From: Kaistia defluvii
GTDB lineage: Bacteria; Pseudomonadota; Alphaproteobacteria; Rhizobiales; Kaistiaceae
Assembly: GCF_040548815.1 (NCBI RefSeq)
Contig: NZ_JBEPSM010000005.1
Span: 35,373 to 99,372, forward strand
Reading direction: 5' to 3'
DNA length: 64,000 bases
Below the pieces are notes generated by a model. The model saw nothing but the letters and a program-made list of their open reading frames with translations, did not search any database and had not been told where the DNA came from. Made by a program: the position numbers and the translations under genes. This document shows positions 8,183 to 18,007 of this stretch, one piece after another; the stretch's first letter is position 1; every line of letters begins with the position of its first letter.

Positions 8183-9238
8183 ATGGCGGCGCGCAAAAAA
8201 CCGCTAAGGGAAGCAGCCCCTCCGTCAGATCAACCGGCCTGCCTCATGACATCCACCCCTGCTGGCGCGTTCGCGCCGATCGCCGTCCTCAGCGACCGCG
8301 CCGGTCTTGGCGACGCGCTCATGGTCTGTCCGCTGATCTGGGCCGTGGCGCAGCGCTATCCCGGCCACCCGATCTGGTGGATCTCGTCCTGCCCGGACCG
8401 GCTGACCCGGCCGGTGCATGAACTGGTCGCCGACATCGCGCCGAATTTCGTGCACTTTCCGCGGGCGCGCTACTGGCCGGTGCCGGTCATCTCGGCGCTG
8501 CTGAAGCTGCCGCGCTTCCACCGGGTGTTCGACGTGCGCTCGCGCGTCGGCGACGTGCTGCTGGCGCGGCTGTTTCTGAAATCCGGCGGGTTCCAGAGCA
8601 GCATTCCGATCGGCAAATTCCACCGGCCCTCGCTGATCGTCGATCGCAGCTGGTCGACGATCGAGGCGGACGCCGGCCAGAAGCTCGACTGGACGGTGTC
8701 CGCGCGCGACGGCTTCCATCTGCCGCCACAGGCGCTGGCGCTGGCGGCGGAATTGTTTCCGGCAGGCCGCCGCCATGTCGGCATTGCCGTGACGACCAAG
8801 GGCGGCAAGGGCTGGCCGGTGCCGCACAACATCGCCTTCGCGAAGCTGCTGCTCGCCGAGGGGCTGACGCCGGTCTTCTTCTCCGGCCCGTCCGAGCGCG
8901 AGGAGATCGCGGCGATCCGCGCCGGCGTGCCGGAGGCGCTGTTCACGCCGGCGCGCTATGACGGCGAGGCCGAGAGCGTCTATCGGCTGGAACTGACGGC
9001 GGCGAGCGCGCGACGTATGGAAATCGGCGTCGCGCCGGATACCGGGCTCGGCCATCTGATGGGCATCTCGCTGGTGCCGATGGTGAGCCTGTTCGGCCCC
9101 GGACAGCCGGAACGCTGGGCGCCGCAGGCGGTCCGCAACACCATCGTCCAGGCTCCCGAGATCGACGGCCGACGCGACATGAAGTCGATCGAGCCGGCTG
9201 CGGCGCTGAAGGCCGTTCTCGACATGCTGCGCGGGTAG
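8183..9238 (+). CDS. Glycosyltransferase family 9-like (heptosyltransferase type)
   Basis: The product has about 351 residues, or 330 if the ATG at 8246 is used; no clear ribosome-binding site separates the two. It shows the GT-B features of ADP-heptose:LPS heptosyltransferases: an N-terminal SDRAGLGDALMVCPL loop in place of the usual GDxL motif, and a C-terminal nucleotide-binding stretch IGVAPDTGLGHLMGISLVPMVSLFGP. It probably adds a sugar to LPS core or another surface glycan. No other LPS genes adjoin it, so the acceptor is unknown. Confidence 0.75.
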   Translation: MAARKKPLREAAPPSDQPACLMTSTPAGAFAPIAVLSDRAGLGDALMVCPLIWAVAQRYPGHPIWWISSCPDRLTRPVHELVADIAPNFVHFPRARYWPVPVISALLKLPRFHRVFDVRSRVGDVLLARLFLKSGGFQSSIPIGKFHRPSLIVDRSWSTIEADAGQKLDWTVSARDGFHLPPQALALAAELFPAGRRHVGIAVTTKGGKGWPVPHNIAFAKLLLAEGLTPVFFSGPSEREEIAAIRAGVPEALFTPARYDGEAESVYRLELTAASARRMEIGVAPDTGLGHLMGISLVPMVSLFGPGQPERWAPQAVRNTIVQAPEIDGRRDMKSIEPAAALKAVLDMLRG

Positions 9239-9252
9239 GTTTTTGGGCTCCG

Positions 9253-10275
9253 CCTCTCCAGTGGGGAAAGGTGGACGGCGAAGCCGGCGGGCGAGGGCGT
9301 AGGGAATTCTCCGGAGAGGCCTCAACCCCTCACCCGGACCTGCGGTCCGACCTCTCCCCAGGGAGAGGTTAGGGGTGACTCGGTTGAAGCGATTGCTACT
9401 CCCCTTGGCAGGCTGTGGCTCGGCGTTAGCCCCACTCTCGCCGTCATCCCGGGCTTGACCCGGGATCCATCCAGCCGAGGCGTGTTTCGTCAGGATGCAT
9501 GGCGCTTCGCGCTTCGCTGCGATGAGGCTTCGCATGGCTGCCTCTCCCTTGTTGCAAACACCTCCCCAGAACCCGGCTGCATGGATCCCGGGTCTTCGCC
9601 CGGGATGACGCCGGAGGGTGGGATGCATGGGAGCCAGGGTGATAGACGCCGCGAGTGCAGCCGACGCGTAGTCGTCGGAGTTCACTTCACTTCACCTCTC
9701 CCGTCGGGAGAGGTCGACGGCGAAGCCGGCGGGCGAGGGCGTAGGGACCCCCCCGGAAAGGCCTCAACCCCTCACCCGGACCTGCGGTCCGACCTCTCCC
9801 CATGGGAGAGGTGAGGGGTGGCTCGGCTGATACAATTGCGACTCTCTTGGCAGGCTGTCGCTCTGCGTCAGCCCCACCCTCGCCGTCATCCCGGGCTTGA
9901 CCCGGGATCCATTCATCCGAGGCATGTCTGGTCGGGATGCGTGGCGCTTCGCTGCGATGGGGCTTGGCATGCCTGCCTTTTCCTGTTGCGAACACCGCCC
10001 CAGAACCCGGCTGCATGGATCCCGGGTCTTCGCCCGAGATGACGCCGGAGGGTGGGGATGCATGGGAGCCAGGGTGATAGACGCCACGGGTGCAGCCCAC
10101 GCGTGATCGTCGGAGTGCACTCTCCTTCACCTCTCCCGTGGGCAGAGCTCGACGGCGGAACCGGCGGGTGAGGGCGTAGGGAATTTTCCGGAATGGCCTC
10201 AACCCCTCACCCGGACCTGCGGTCCGACCTCTCCCCAGGGGAGAGGTGAAGGGCGGCTCGGCGAGAGGTGAGGGC
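9253..10275. repeat. Tandem array of ~437-bp composite repeats
   Basis: Units start at 9253, 9694 and 10130 (spacing 441 and 436 bp). The third stops after about 145 bp. Each full unit has, in order, a CCTCTCCC..GGGAGAGG palindrome, a GACGGCGAAGCCGGCGGG hairpin, GGGCGTAGGGA, CCTCACCCGGACCTGCGG, a second CCTCTCCC palindrome, CGTCATCCCGGGCTTGACC with its inverse later in the unit, and a GGGAGCCAGGGTGATAGACG tail. Copies are similar but not identical, so the duplication is old. No gene is supported between 9239 and 10524. Confidence 0.85.
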
Positions 10276-10312
10276 AATCCAGGATGCCGTTCTGCAGCGC
10301 TCCGCTCTCCAA

Positions 10313-10350
10313 GATCCTGAGGCGCTTCGCGCAGCGAAGCCTCGAAGGAC
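10313..10350. repeat. Type-B palindromic repeat, single copy
   Basis: ATCCTGAGGCGCTTCGCG is followed by CAGCGAAGCCTCGAAGGA, the same unit as at 7370 and 20254, here without an obvious partner. It lies just downstream of the lepA terminator. Confidence 0.7.
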
Positions 10351-10467
10351 GCACCGCCTGACAGCAAATCCTGATGGCGCCGCTCTGCGTGCTTCGAGCC
10401 GGTCCTCCGGGCAACCTCAGCAGGATGAGGGTGGTTTCTCCCAGAGAGGAGGAATCCTCAAAGAAAA

Positions 10468-10499
10468 ACGGCCGTCCCGAGGGGATCGGAACGGCCGTG
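10468..10499 (-). terminator. Terminator of lepA
   Basis: The stem ACGGCCGT.CCG pairs with CGG.ACGGCCGT. Read on the minus strand it is followed by GTTTTTCTTT. It lies 25 bases downstream of the lepA stop codon. Confidence 0.85.
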
Positions 10500-10524
10500 G
10501 AACCTGCAAAAAGGGCTGGGCGGC

Positions 10525-12330
<1,806 letters not shown>

Positions 12331-12384
12331 GGCGCGCTCAATAGCATCAAGGTTGTTGGCCGCAAAGCGCTGAAACGGGCCTTT

Positions 12385-13293
12385 TCAACGCCGGTCCGCA
12401 TGAAGCACGCCGAGCGTGGCCGCGCGGGCGACGATCCGGTCGGCCAGTTCCGCCACCAGCGGGCGCGAAAGCGCGTCCGGCGTGCCCGCGACAAGGGCGG
12501 AATCGCGCCAGATGACGGGCATGTCGATCGGCGCCAGGTCGACCAGCCGGCCGCTCGCGAGGTCCTCCGTGATCGAGGCTTCGAGCAGATGGCCGATCGC
12601 CGCGCCATGCTCGATCAGCGCGCGGCCGGAGGAGAAAAGAACCTGCGAGCTGGTGCGGGCCCGGTGGCGCAGCGACTGGATCGCATCCGGCGTCACCTGC
12701 CACCAGAAGAAGGACAGGAAATGCGGCGCCACCGCGAAGATGCGGTCGAGGGTTGGCTGCGGCCCGATCTCTCGGGCCAGCATGGGCGAGGCGGCCAGCA
12801 CCGCCTTTTCGCGCAGCAGCGCGACCGGTTCCAGCGCCTCGAGCAGCGGATCGAAATTCGGCCAGCCGATGATGGCGAGGTCGATGCGCCGGTCATGCAG
12901 CCATTCGGCGATGTCGCGGTGGCGGCCTTCCTCGAACTGCAACTCGACGCGCGGATGGGCGCGCATGAACTCGACCACGGCCGGCGTCGCCAGCGGCTCG
13001 ATCAGGCTGCGCAGCGAGGCGAAGGCGATGCGGCCGCGATCGACGCTGCGCATCGCGTCCTCGCTTTCGAGCAGGGTCGCGAGCACCCGGCGGGCATAGG
13101 GCAGGAAGGTGGCACCGCGCTCGGTCAGCTCCACCTTGCGGCCTCGCGTGAACAGCGCGCCGCCGACATGGGCTTCCAGCGCGCGGATGCGCATCGAGAT
13201 CGTCGCCTGGGTGACGTTGAGCCGGGCGGCCGCTTTGGTGAAGCTGCCGTCGCGCACGATCCGGTCGAAACTGCGGAGCTGGTCGATATCCAT
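12385..13293 (-). CDS. LysR-family transcriptional regulator
   Basis: The product has 302 residues. The N-terminal winged HTH is typical (MDIDQLRSFDRIVRDGSFTKAAARLNVTQATISMRIRALE), followed by a periplasmic-binding-like effector domain. The effector and the regulated genes are unknown. It is divergent from two acetyltransferase genes across a 105-bp AT-rich gap (13294-13398), so it may control them as well as itself. Confidence 0.9.
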   Translation of the reverse strand: MDIDQLRSFDRIVRDGSFTKAAARLNVTQATISMRIRALEAHVGGALFTRGRKVELTERGATFLPYARRVLATLLESEDAMRSVDRGRIAFASLRSLIEPLATPAVVEFMRAHPRVELQFEEGRHRDIAEWLHDRRIDLAIIGWPNFDPLLEALEPVALLREKAVLAASPMLAREIGPQPTLDRIFAVAPHFLSFFWWQVTPDAIQSLRHRARTSSQVLFSSGRALIEHGAAIGHLLEASITEDLASGRLVDLAPIDMPVIWRDSALVAGTPDALSRPLVAELADRIVARAATLGVLHADRR

Positions 13294-13398
13294 AAGTATT
13301 TTTTATGTGATGCTTCAATATTTCCTATTATCGTAGTTTATCATTGACAGAAGCGATGCCAAAGCCTGTTTTTGGGGGAGAGAAAGAACCCTGGAGCC

Positions 13399-13923
13399 AT
13401 GATGGCCTCGATCCTGAAACTGGACGCTGCCGCCGCGCGGGCGGCGATCCCGCAGCTTGCCGACATCCTCGTCGACGCGGTGGCGCATGGCGCCTCGGTC
13501 AATTTCATGGCCGGCTTTTCGCAGGCCGAGGCCGAGCGATTCTGGCAGGTCCAGATGGAGGCGATCGAGGCCGGCGGCCGCGAGCTGCTGGTGGCCGAGA
13601 CCGGGGGCAAAATCGTCGGCACGGTGGTGGTGACCTTCGCGCCGCAGCCCAACGGGCCGCACCGGGCCGAGATCGGTAAGATGCTGGTGCATTCGGGCGC
13701 CCGCCGGCAGGGCATCGGCAGCGCGCTGCTGCAGGCGGCGGAGGCTGCCGTGCGCGCCTCGGGCCGGACGCTGGCGCATCTCGATACGCAGACCGGCTCG
13801 GCCGGCGAGGCGCTGTACCGGGCGCATGGCTGGATCGAATATGGCGTGATGCCCGGCCATTCCTTCACACCGGACGGCACGCTTGCCTCGGCGACATTCT
13901 TCTACAAGCAGGTTGGACCATGA
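13399..13923 (+). CDS. GNAT-family N-acetyltransferase
   Basis: The product has 174 residues from the ATG at 13399 (a second ATG follows directly). The acetyl-CoA binding core is visible: HRAEIGKMLVHSGARRQGIGSALL matches GNAT motif A (R-x-x-G-x-G/A), preceded by the strand VGTVVVTFAPQP. The acceptor is unknown. Its stop overlaps the start of the next GNAT gene (ATGA), so the two are made together, and it is divergent from the LysR gene. Confidence 0.88.
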   Translation: MMASILKLDAAAARAAIPQLADILVDAVAHGASVNFMAGFSQAEAERFWQVQMEAIEAGGRELLVAETGGKIVGTVVVTFAPQPNGPHRAEIGKMLVHSGARRQGIGSALLQAAEAAVRASGRTLAHLDTQTGSAGEALYRAHGWIEYGVMPGHSFTPDGTLASATFFYKQVGP

Positions 13924-14414
13924 CGACGATCCGCCCGGCCACCGAGGCCGACCTTTCCGCCATCCTCGCCATCTACAACGATGCGGTGGTCAACACGGCG
14001 GCGATCTGGAACGACGACATCGTCGATCTCGACAACCGCGTCGCCTGGTTCCGCACCCGCACGGGGCAGGGTTTTCCGGTGCTGGTGGCGGTCGAGGGCG
14101 ACCGTGTGCTCGGCTATGCCAGCTATGGCGACTTTCGCGCTTTCCAGGGCTATCGCTTGACGGTCGAGAACTCGATCTACGTCGCCGGCGATGCGCGCGG
14201 CAAGGGAGCCGGCTCGGCGCTGCTGGCGGCGCTGGTCGACGCGGCGCGGGCGCAGGGCAAGCACATGATGGTCGCCGGCATCGAGGCCGGCAACGACGTC
14301 TCGCTGCGCCTGCACGCGAAGCAGGGCTTCATCGAGACGGCGCGCATGCCGGAGCTCGGCTTCAAGTTCGGCCGCTATCTCGACCTGGTGTTCCTGCAGA
14401 AGACGCTGGATTAA
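13920..14414 (+). CDS. GNAT acetyltransferase, phosphinothricin/methionine-derivative type
   Basis: The product has 164 residues. The IRPATEADLSAILAIYNDAV start, the RxAWFRTRTGQGFPVLVA segment and YVAGDARGKGAGSALLAAL followed by AGIEAGNDVSLRLHAKQGF match the Pat/Bar/MddA group, which acetylates phosphinothricin, methionine sulfone or sulfoximine and similar amino acids. An exact substrate cannot be assigned from sequence. It is translationally coupled to the preceding GNAT. Confidence 0.88.
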   Translation: MTTIRPATEADLSAILAIYNDAVVNTAAIWNDDIVDLDNRVAWFRTRTGQGFPVLVAVEGDRVLGYASYGDFRAFQGYRLTVENSIYVAGDARGKGAGSALLAALVDAARAQGKHMMVAGIEAGNDVSLRLHAKQGFIETARMPELGFKFGRYLDLVFLQKTLD

Positions 14415-14467
14415 ATCGCCAGGGCGCGTAGGGACACTCGGACTGGACGTCGACAGGCAGAACTCCG

Positions 14468-15475
14468 TCATCCTCGCGCAGGCGAGGAGGTGGATTCACA
14501 TTTGAAGTGCAACACTTGTTGTGAGAAGGCCTCGGCCGGGGTTTGGAAGCCGAGGCATTTGCGCGGCGTGTTGTTGTAGGCGGCCATCATGCCCAGCAGC
14601 GTGCCGCTGTCGAGGGTGGCGAGATCGGTCTTGCGCGGCAGGAAGCGACGCATGCGGCCGATGGCGTTCTCGATGCCGCCCTTCTGCCACGGCGCGTGCG
14701 GATCACAGAAATAGGTGTCGATGCCGATGGCGCCGAGTTCATAGTGGCGGGCGAACTCGGTGCCGTTGTCGAAGGTGACGGTCTTGCGGCAGGCCGGCGG
14801 CAGGGTCTGCAAGGCCGCGGTCAGCGCACCGGCGACCGGCTCGGCCCGCTTCGACGGCAGCGGGCTGCCGATCAGCACCCGGCTCATGCGGTCGTGCAGA
14901 AACAAGAGGTTCTGGCCATAGCGAGCAAAGGCCATCAGGTCGGCCTCCCAATGGCCGGGCGTCTGGCGGTCCAGCACGTCGCGAGGCCGCTCGGCCAGCG
15001 GCACCCGATGGCGCATATGCAGGGCCGGACTGCCGCCCTTGCGGGCGCGCCAGCCGCGCCGCGACTTGGCCCGGGGCAGGTAGTTGCGCCAGGTGAAGTC
15101 GTTGTGACGGCGGATCTGGGCATAGACGAAGCGATAGATGCTCTCATGGCTGAGGCGCATCGGGCCGTCGCGCCGGAGCCGGCCGGCGATCTGCTCGGGC
15201 GACCAGCCGGTCTTCAACTGGCCGAGCACCCGCTCGCGCAGGGCGGCATCGCGATCGAGCCGGCTGCCATTCCAGCGCCGCGCCTGCGTCTGGGCGTCGG
15301 CATAGAGCGGTTGATAGCCCACCTGGCTGCCGGTGTTGCGCTTCAGTTCCCTGGCAATGGACGATGGCGCGCGACCCAAAGCTGCAGCGATCTTCCGGAT
15401 CGAGGCGCCTTCGTCTGATAGACGGGCAATCTCGATCCGCTCCTCAAGCCCGAGCTGGCTGTACTCTCGTCCCAT
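14468..15475 (-). CDS. IS30-family transposase
   Basis: The product has 335 residues with an N-terminal HTH (MGREYSQLGLEERIEIARLS and SIRKIAAALGRAPSSIAREL) and the IS30 DDE core (GHWEADLMAFARYGQNLL, VTFDNGTEFARHY, then the PWQKGGIENAIGRMRRFLP segment with Glu). The C-terminus ends in Q-Q-V-L-H-F-K-C-E followed by residues encoded outside the element. The frame crosses the left inverted repeat and uses a stop codon in flanking DNA. The gene looks intact and may be active. Confidence 0.95.
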   Translation of the reverse strand: MGREYSQLGLEERIEIARLSDEGASIRKIAAALGRAPSSIARELKRNTGSQVGYQPLYADAQTQARRWNGSRLDRDAALRERVLGQLKTGWSPEQIAGRLRRDGPMRLSHESIYRFVYAQIRRHNDFTWRNYLPRAKSRRGWRARKGGSPALHMRHRVPLAERPRDVLDRQTPGHWEADLMAFARYGQNLLFLHDRMSRVLIGSPLPSKRAEPVAGALTAALQTLPPACRKTVTFDNGTEFARHYELGAIGIDTYFCDPHAPWQKGGIENAIGRMRRFLPRKTDLATLDSGTLLGMMAAYNNTPRKCLGFQTPAEAFSQQVLHFKCESTSSPARG

Positions 15476-15514
15476 CGCAACACCTTAAGCTGGTGTTGCA
15501 CTTCGTTTGTGAAC
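14494..15514 (-). mobile_element. IS30-family insertion sequence with inverted ends
   Basis: The ends match as inverted repeats: TTCACATTTGAAGTGCAACAC on the left against TTCACAAACGAAGTGCAACAC on the right (18 of 21 positions). The element is about 1,020 bp with a single transposase gene. The left flank holds the palindrome CCTCGCGCAGGCGAGG and the right flank starts GGATCCATGCC, so it sits in a dispersed palindromic repeat, a preferred target type for IS30 elements. Target duplications could not be fixed by eye. Confidence 0.85.
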
Positions 15515-15656
15515 TTAGGGGATCCATGCCGCCGTGCCATCGGGCGCTTCACGCGACAGTCAACCCGGCTGAATGGATGCCGGGTCTCTGCCCGGGATGA
15601 CGGCGAGGGTGGGGCCGGCGAGGGTGGGACTGGGCAAGTCGAAGGGGCTATGCCCC

Positions 15657-16802
15657 CTAGATCGCCAGCGCCCGGGCGCGCATGGCGAGCGCGGCGCCTT
15701 CGGCGACGGCGGCATAGGCGACCGCCTTCTTGCGGAAGGCGATGAAGGCCGGGTGCACTTCCTTGGCCACCGGGCTCGATTCACCGACCTCGGTGAGTAC
15801 CTCGGCCGAGGTCTTGGCCAGTGCGTCGATCACCGGGTTCGGGAAGCTCTTCACCACCGTGCCGCGCTCGACCAGCATCGGCAAGGCGGCGATGTTGTTG
15901 GCGGAGAAATCGGCCGAGACTTCCGTCGCCGAGGCCAGCGCGGCCGAGCGCACGACGGCGCGCAGGTCGTCTGGCAGCGTCTCGAACGCGGTCTTGCCGA
16001 CCATCAGCTCCAGCGCGGTGGCCAGCTCATGGAAGGCCGGCATGTAGCAGAAGGGCGCGGCGCGCGGCAGGTTGAGCGCCAGATCGTTCCACGGGCCGAC
16101 CCATTCGGCCGCGTCGATCGTGCCGGATTCGAGCGCTGCGGCGATGTCGCCCTGCGGCAGCAGGACCGGGCTGGCGCCGAGCCGCTTCAGCACGTCGCCG
16201 CCGAGGCCGGTGATGCGGATGGTCAGGCCCTTGAAGTCTTCCGGCGTCCGGATCTCGCGCTTGAACCAGCCAGCCGCCTGCGGTCCGGTCGAGCCGACAT
16301 AGAAGGGCAGCACGCCGAACGGCTCATAGGCCTTTTCCCACAGGATCTGCCCGCCGCCAAAGGCCAGCCAGGCAATGTGCTCGTTCGCCGTCAGGCCGAA
16401 GGGCACGCCGGAGAAATAGTGGAAGGCCGGGTCCTTGGCGGCCCAGTAATAGGGCGAGCCATGGCCCATCTCGGCCTTGCCGGTCGAAACCGCATCGAAC
16501 ACCTGGCCCGGCGCCACGAGGTCGCCGGCGTCGAACACCTGGACCCTGAGCCGGCCGTCGGAAAGCGTGCCGATCCGCTCGGCCAGGCGCTGGGCGCTGA
16601 CGCCGACACCCGGCGTATCCTTCGGCCAGGCCGTCGCCATCTTCCAGACAAAGCTTTCGGGGCTGCGCGCGACCGAGGGCGCGGCGAGCGGCGTCTCGGC
16701 GAGAACGGGGGAGGCCAGCGATACCGCGACGCTCGATCCGAGCCCGGCCGCGCCCAGCCGGAACAGTTGTCGTCGTCCAATATCCGCCTTGTCCCGCGTC
16801 AT
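15657..16802 (-). CDS. TRAP transporter substrate-binding protein (DctP/TakP type)
   Basis: This is a periplasmic receptor for carboxylates. It has 381 residues from the ATG at 16802, with a Tat-type signal (RRQLFRLGAAGLGSSVAVSL, cleaved after VLA). Family features include VFDAGDLVAPGQVFDAVSTG, LTIRITGLGGDVLKRLGASP (the conserved carboxylate-binding Arg region) and GTIDAAEWVGPWNDLALNL, which resembles the 2-oxo-acid receptor TakP. The DctQ and DctM membrane subunits are not adjacent, so it is an orphan receptor. It is divergent from the DUF305 pair. Confidence 0.9.
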   Translation of the reverse strand: MTRDKADIGRRQLFRLGAAGLGSSVAVSLASPVLAETPLAAPSVARSPESFVWKMATAWPKDTPGVGVSAQRLAERIGTLSDGRLRVQVFDAGDLVAPGQVFDAVSTGKAEMGHGSPYYWAAKDPAFHYFSGVPFGLTANEHIAWLAFGGGQILWEKAYEPFGVLPFYVGSTGPQAAGWFKREIRTPEDFKGLTIRITGLGGDVLKRLGASPVLLPQGDIAAALESGTIDAAEWVGPWNDLALNLPRAAPFCYMPAFHELATALELMVGKTAFETLPDDLRAVVRSAALASATEVSADFSANNIAALPMLVERGTVVKSFPNPVIDALAKTSAEVLTEVGESSPVAKEVHPAFIAFRKKAVAYAAVAEGAALAMRARALAI

Positions 16803-16946
16803 TTCATTCTCTCTCGATCCCCTCGACATGCGCTATTGCAGCCTATCAGTGCTGAATGACAGCTGAACACTTATCTGGCCAGCGTGAACAGAAATCTGTC
16901 CGATCCGGACATTGACGCGGGCCCGCGCAAAGACCAGTTTCACGGC

Positions 16947-17330
16947 ATGCAGAATATCCGGCGTCTCGTGGCTCTTGTCTGGATCATCCTTAGCGTGCTG
17001 GTGCCCGGCGGCGCCGGCCCGGCCATGGCGATGGATCATGCGGGCCAGCCGGATTGTCCGCATGCCGCGCCAGTCATCCACGCCGCCGCGACGAGCCAGC
17101 TCGGCGTTCCGGCGCATCGCATGGCCATGGCGTCGGGCGGCCCTGCCAGCCACACGCCGGCCGCCCCGATGGCGATGCCGTCCTGCTGCGTGGCGCTGCC
17201 GGGTTTCGCGCTTTTCGTCGAGGCGATGCCCGAGCGTCTCGCCGCTCCCGGCGCTGCGCCGCGCCCGCTTTCCGACGTCATGCCGGCCCAGCGCGCCATC
17301 GGCCCCGACCTGCCGCCGCCCCGCGCCTGA
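16947..17330 (+). CDS. Small secreted His/Met/Cys-rich hypothetical protein
   Basis: The product has 127 residues from the ATG at 16947 (an in-frame start at 16884 would add 21). It has a signal peptide (RRLVALVWIILSVLVPGGAGPAMA). The mature part is rich in His, Met and Cys: MDHAGQPDCPHAAP, HRMAMASGG, MAMPSCCVALPG. This composition suits periplasmic binding of copper or another soft metal. It lies 88 bases before the DUF305 gene, which also has MDHGQMDHG motifs, so the two probably work together. Function is inferred, not recognised. Confidence 0.65.
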   Translation: MQNIRRLVALVWIILSVLVPGGAGPAMAMDHAGQPDCPHAAPVIHAAATSQLGVPAHRMAMASGGPASHTPAAPMAMPSCCVALPGFALFVEAMPERLAAPGAAPRPLSDVMPAQRAIGPDLPPPRA

Positions 17331-17418
17331 TCGTTTTTCCTTCCGCCATCGATGCGTCGGCGCGTGCGGGCCGCGACGCCGCCTGTTCCTGCCCGCCTCA
17401 TGCAATGAGAAAACGATC

Positions 17419-17802
17419 ATGACGTATTTTGGAAAACTGGCGGCCGCTGCCGTCTTCACGCTCGCCATCCTGCCGGCCTCGGCCGAGGAGACGATGGATC
17501 ATGGCCAGATGGACCATGGCGCGATGTCGTCGGAAAAGCCGGGTGACAGCGCCTCGACCAAAGCCTTCCGCGCCGCCGACAAGGCGATGATGGAGGGCAT
17601 GGCGATCGACTATTCCGGCAATGCCGACGTCGATTTCATCCGCGCCATGATTCCCCATCACGAGGGCGCGGTCGCCATGGCCGAGATCGAGCTGAAATAT
17701 GGCAAGGACCCCGAGGCGCGCAAGCTCGCCGAGGCCGTCATCCGGGCCCAGAAGGAAGAGATCGCCTTCATGAAGGACTGGCTCGCCAAGAACAGCAAAT
17801 AA
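17419..17802 (+). CDS. DUF305-family secreted protein (CopM-like)
   Basis: The product has 127 residues with a signal peptide (LAAAAVFTLAILPASA), a His/Met-rich linker (ETMDHGQMDHGAM) and the DUF305 four-helix domain with its signature DFIRAMIPHHEGAVAMAEIEL. Some family members, such as cyanobacterial CopM, bind copper outside the cytoplasm. The double His in MIPHHEGA and the Met/His run are likely ligands. It is followed directly by a terminator hairpin at 17821. Confidence 0.88.
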   Translation: MTYFGKLAAAAVFTLAILPASAEETMDHGQMDHGAMSSEKPGDSASTKAFRAADKAMMEGMAIDYSGNADVDFIRAMIPHHEGAVAMAEIELKYGKDPEARKLAEAVIRAQKEEIAFMKDWLAKNSK

Positions 17803-17820
17803 TAAGCCGTAGAAGAGAGG

Positions 17821-17854
17821 AGATCGCGGCCGCCCGAATAGCGGCCGCGATCTT
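17821..17854 (+). terminator. Terminator after the DUF305 gene
   Basis: A 12-bp perfect stem GATCGCGGCCGC / GCGGCCGCGATC with a seven-base loop lies about 20 bases after the stop codon. The T tract is weak (TCTTG). Confidence 0.7.
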
Positions 17855-18007
17855 GCCGGAACCCGCCAACGATTTTTGATCCGACCCGCGCCGGGAGATT
17901 GACACTTGCAACGCGCGGATGTTCCCTCCGTGAACGGGGGACGTGCGATGCCGTCGTGGCTTCGCTGGGATCGGATGTCATCGCGACATCAAAGGGAGAT
18001 CGGCACT

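Noticed and set aside
9253..10275. CRISPR array in the repeat-rich gap
   Set aside because: Repeats are long, degenerate and made of palindromes. There are no regular spacers and no cas genes nearby.
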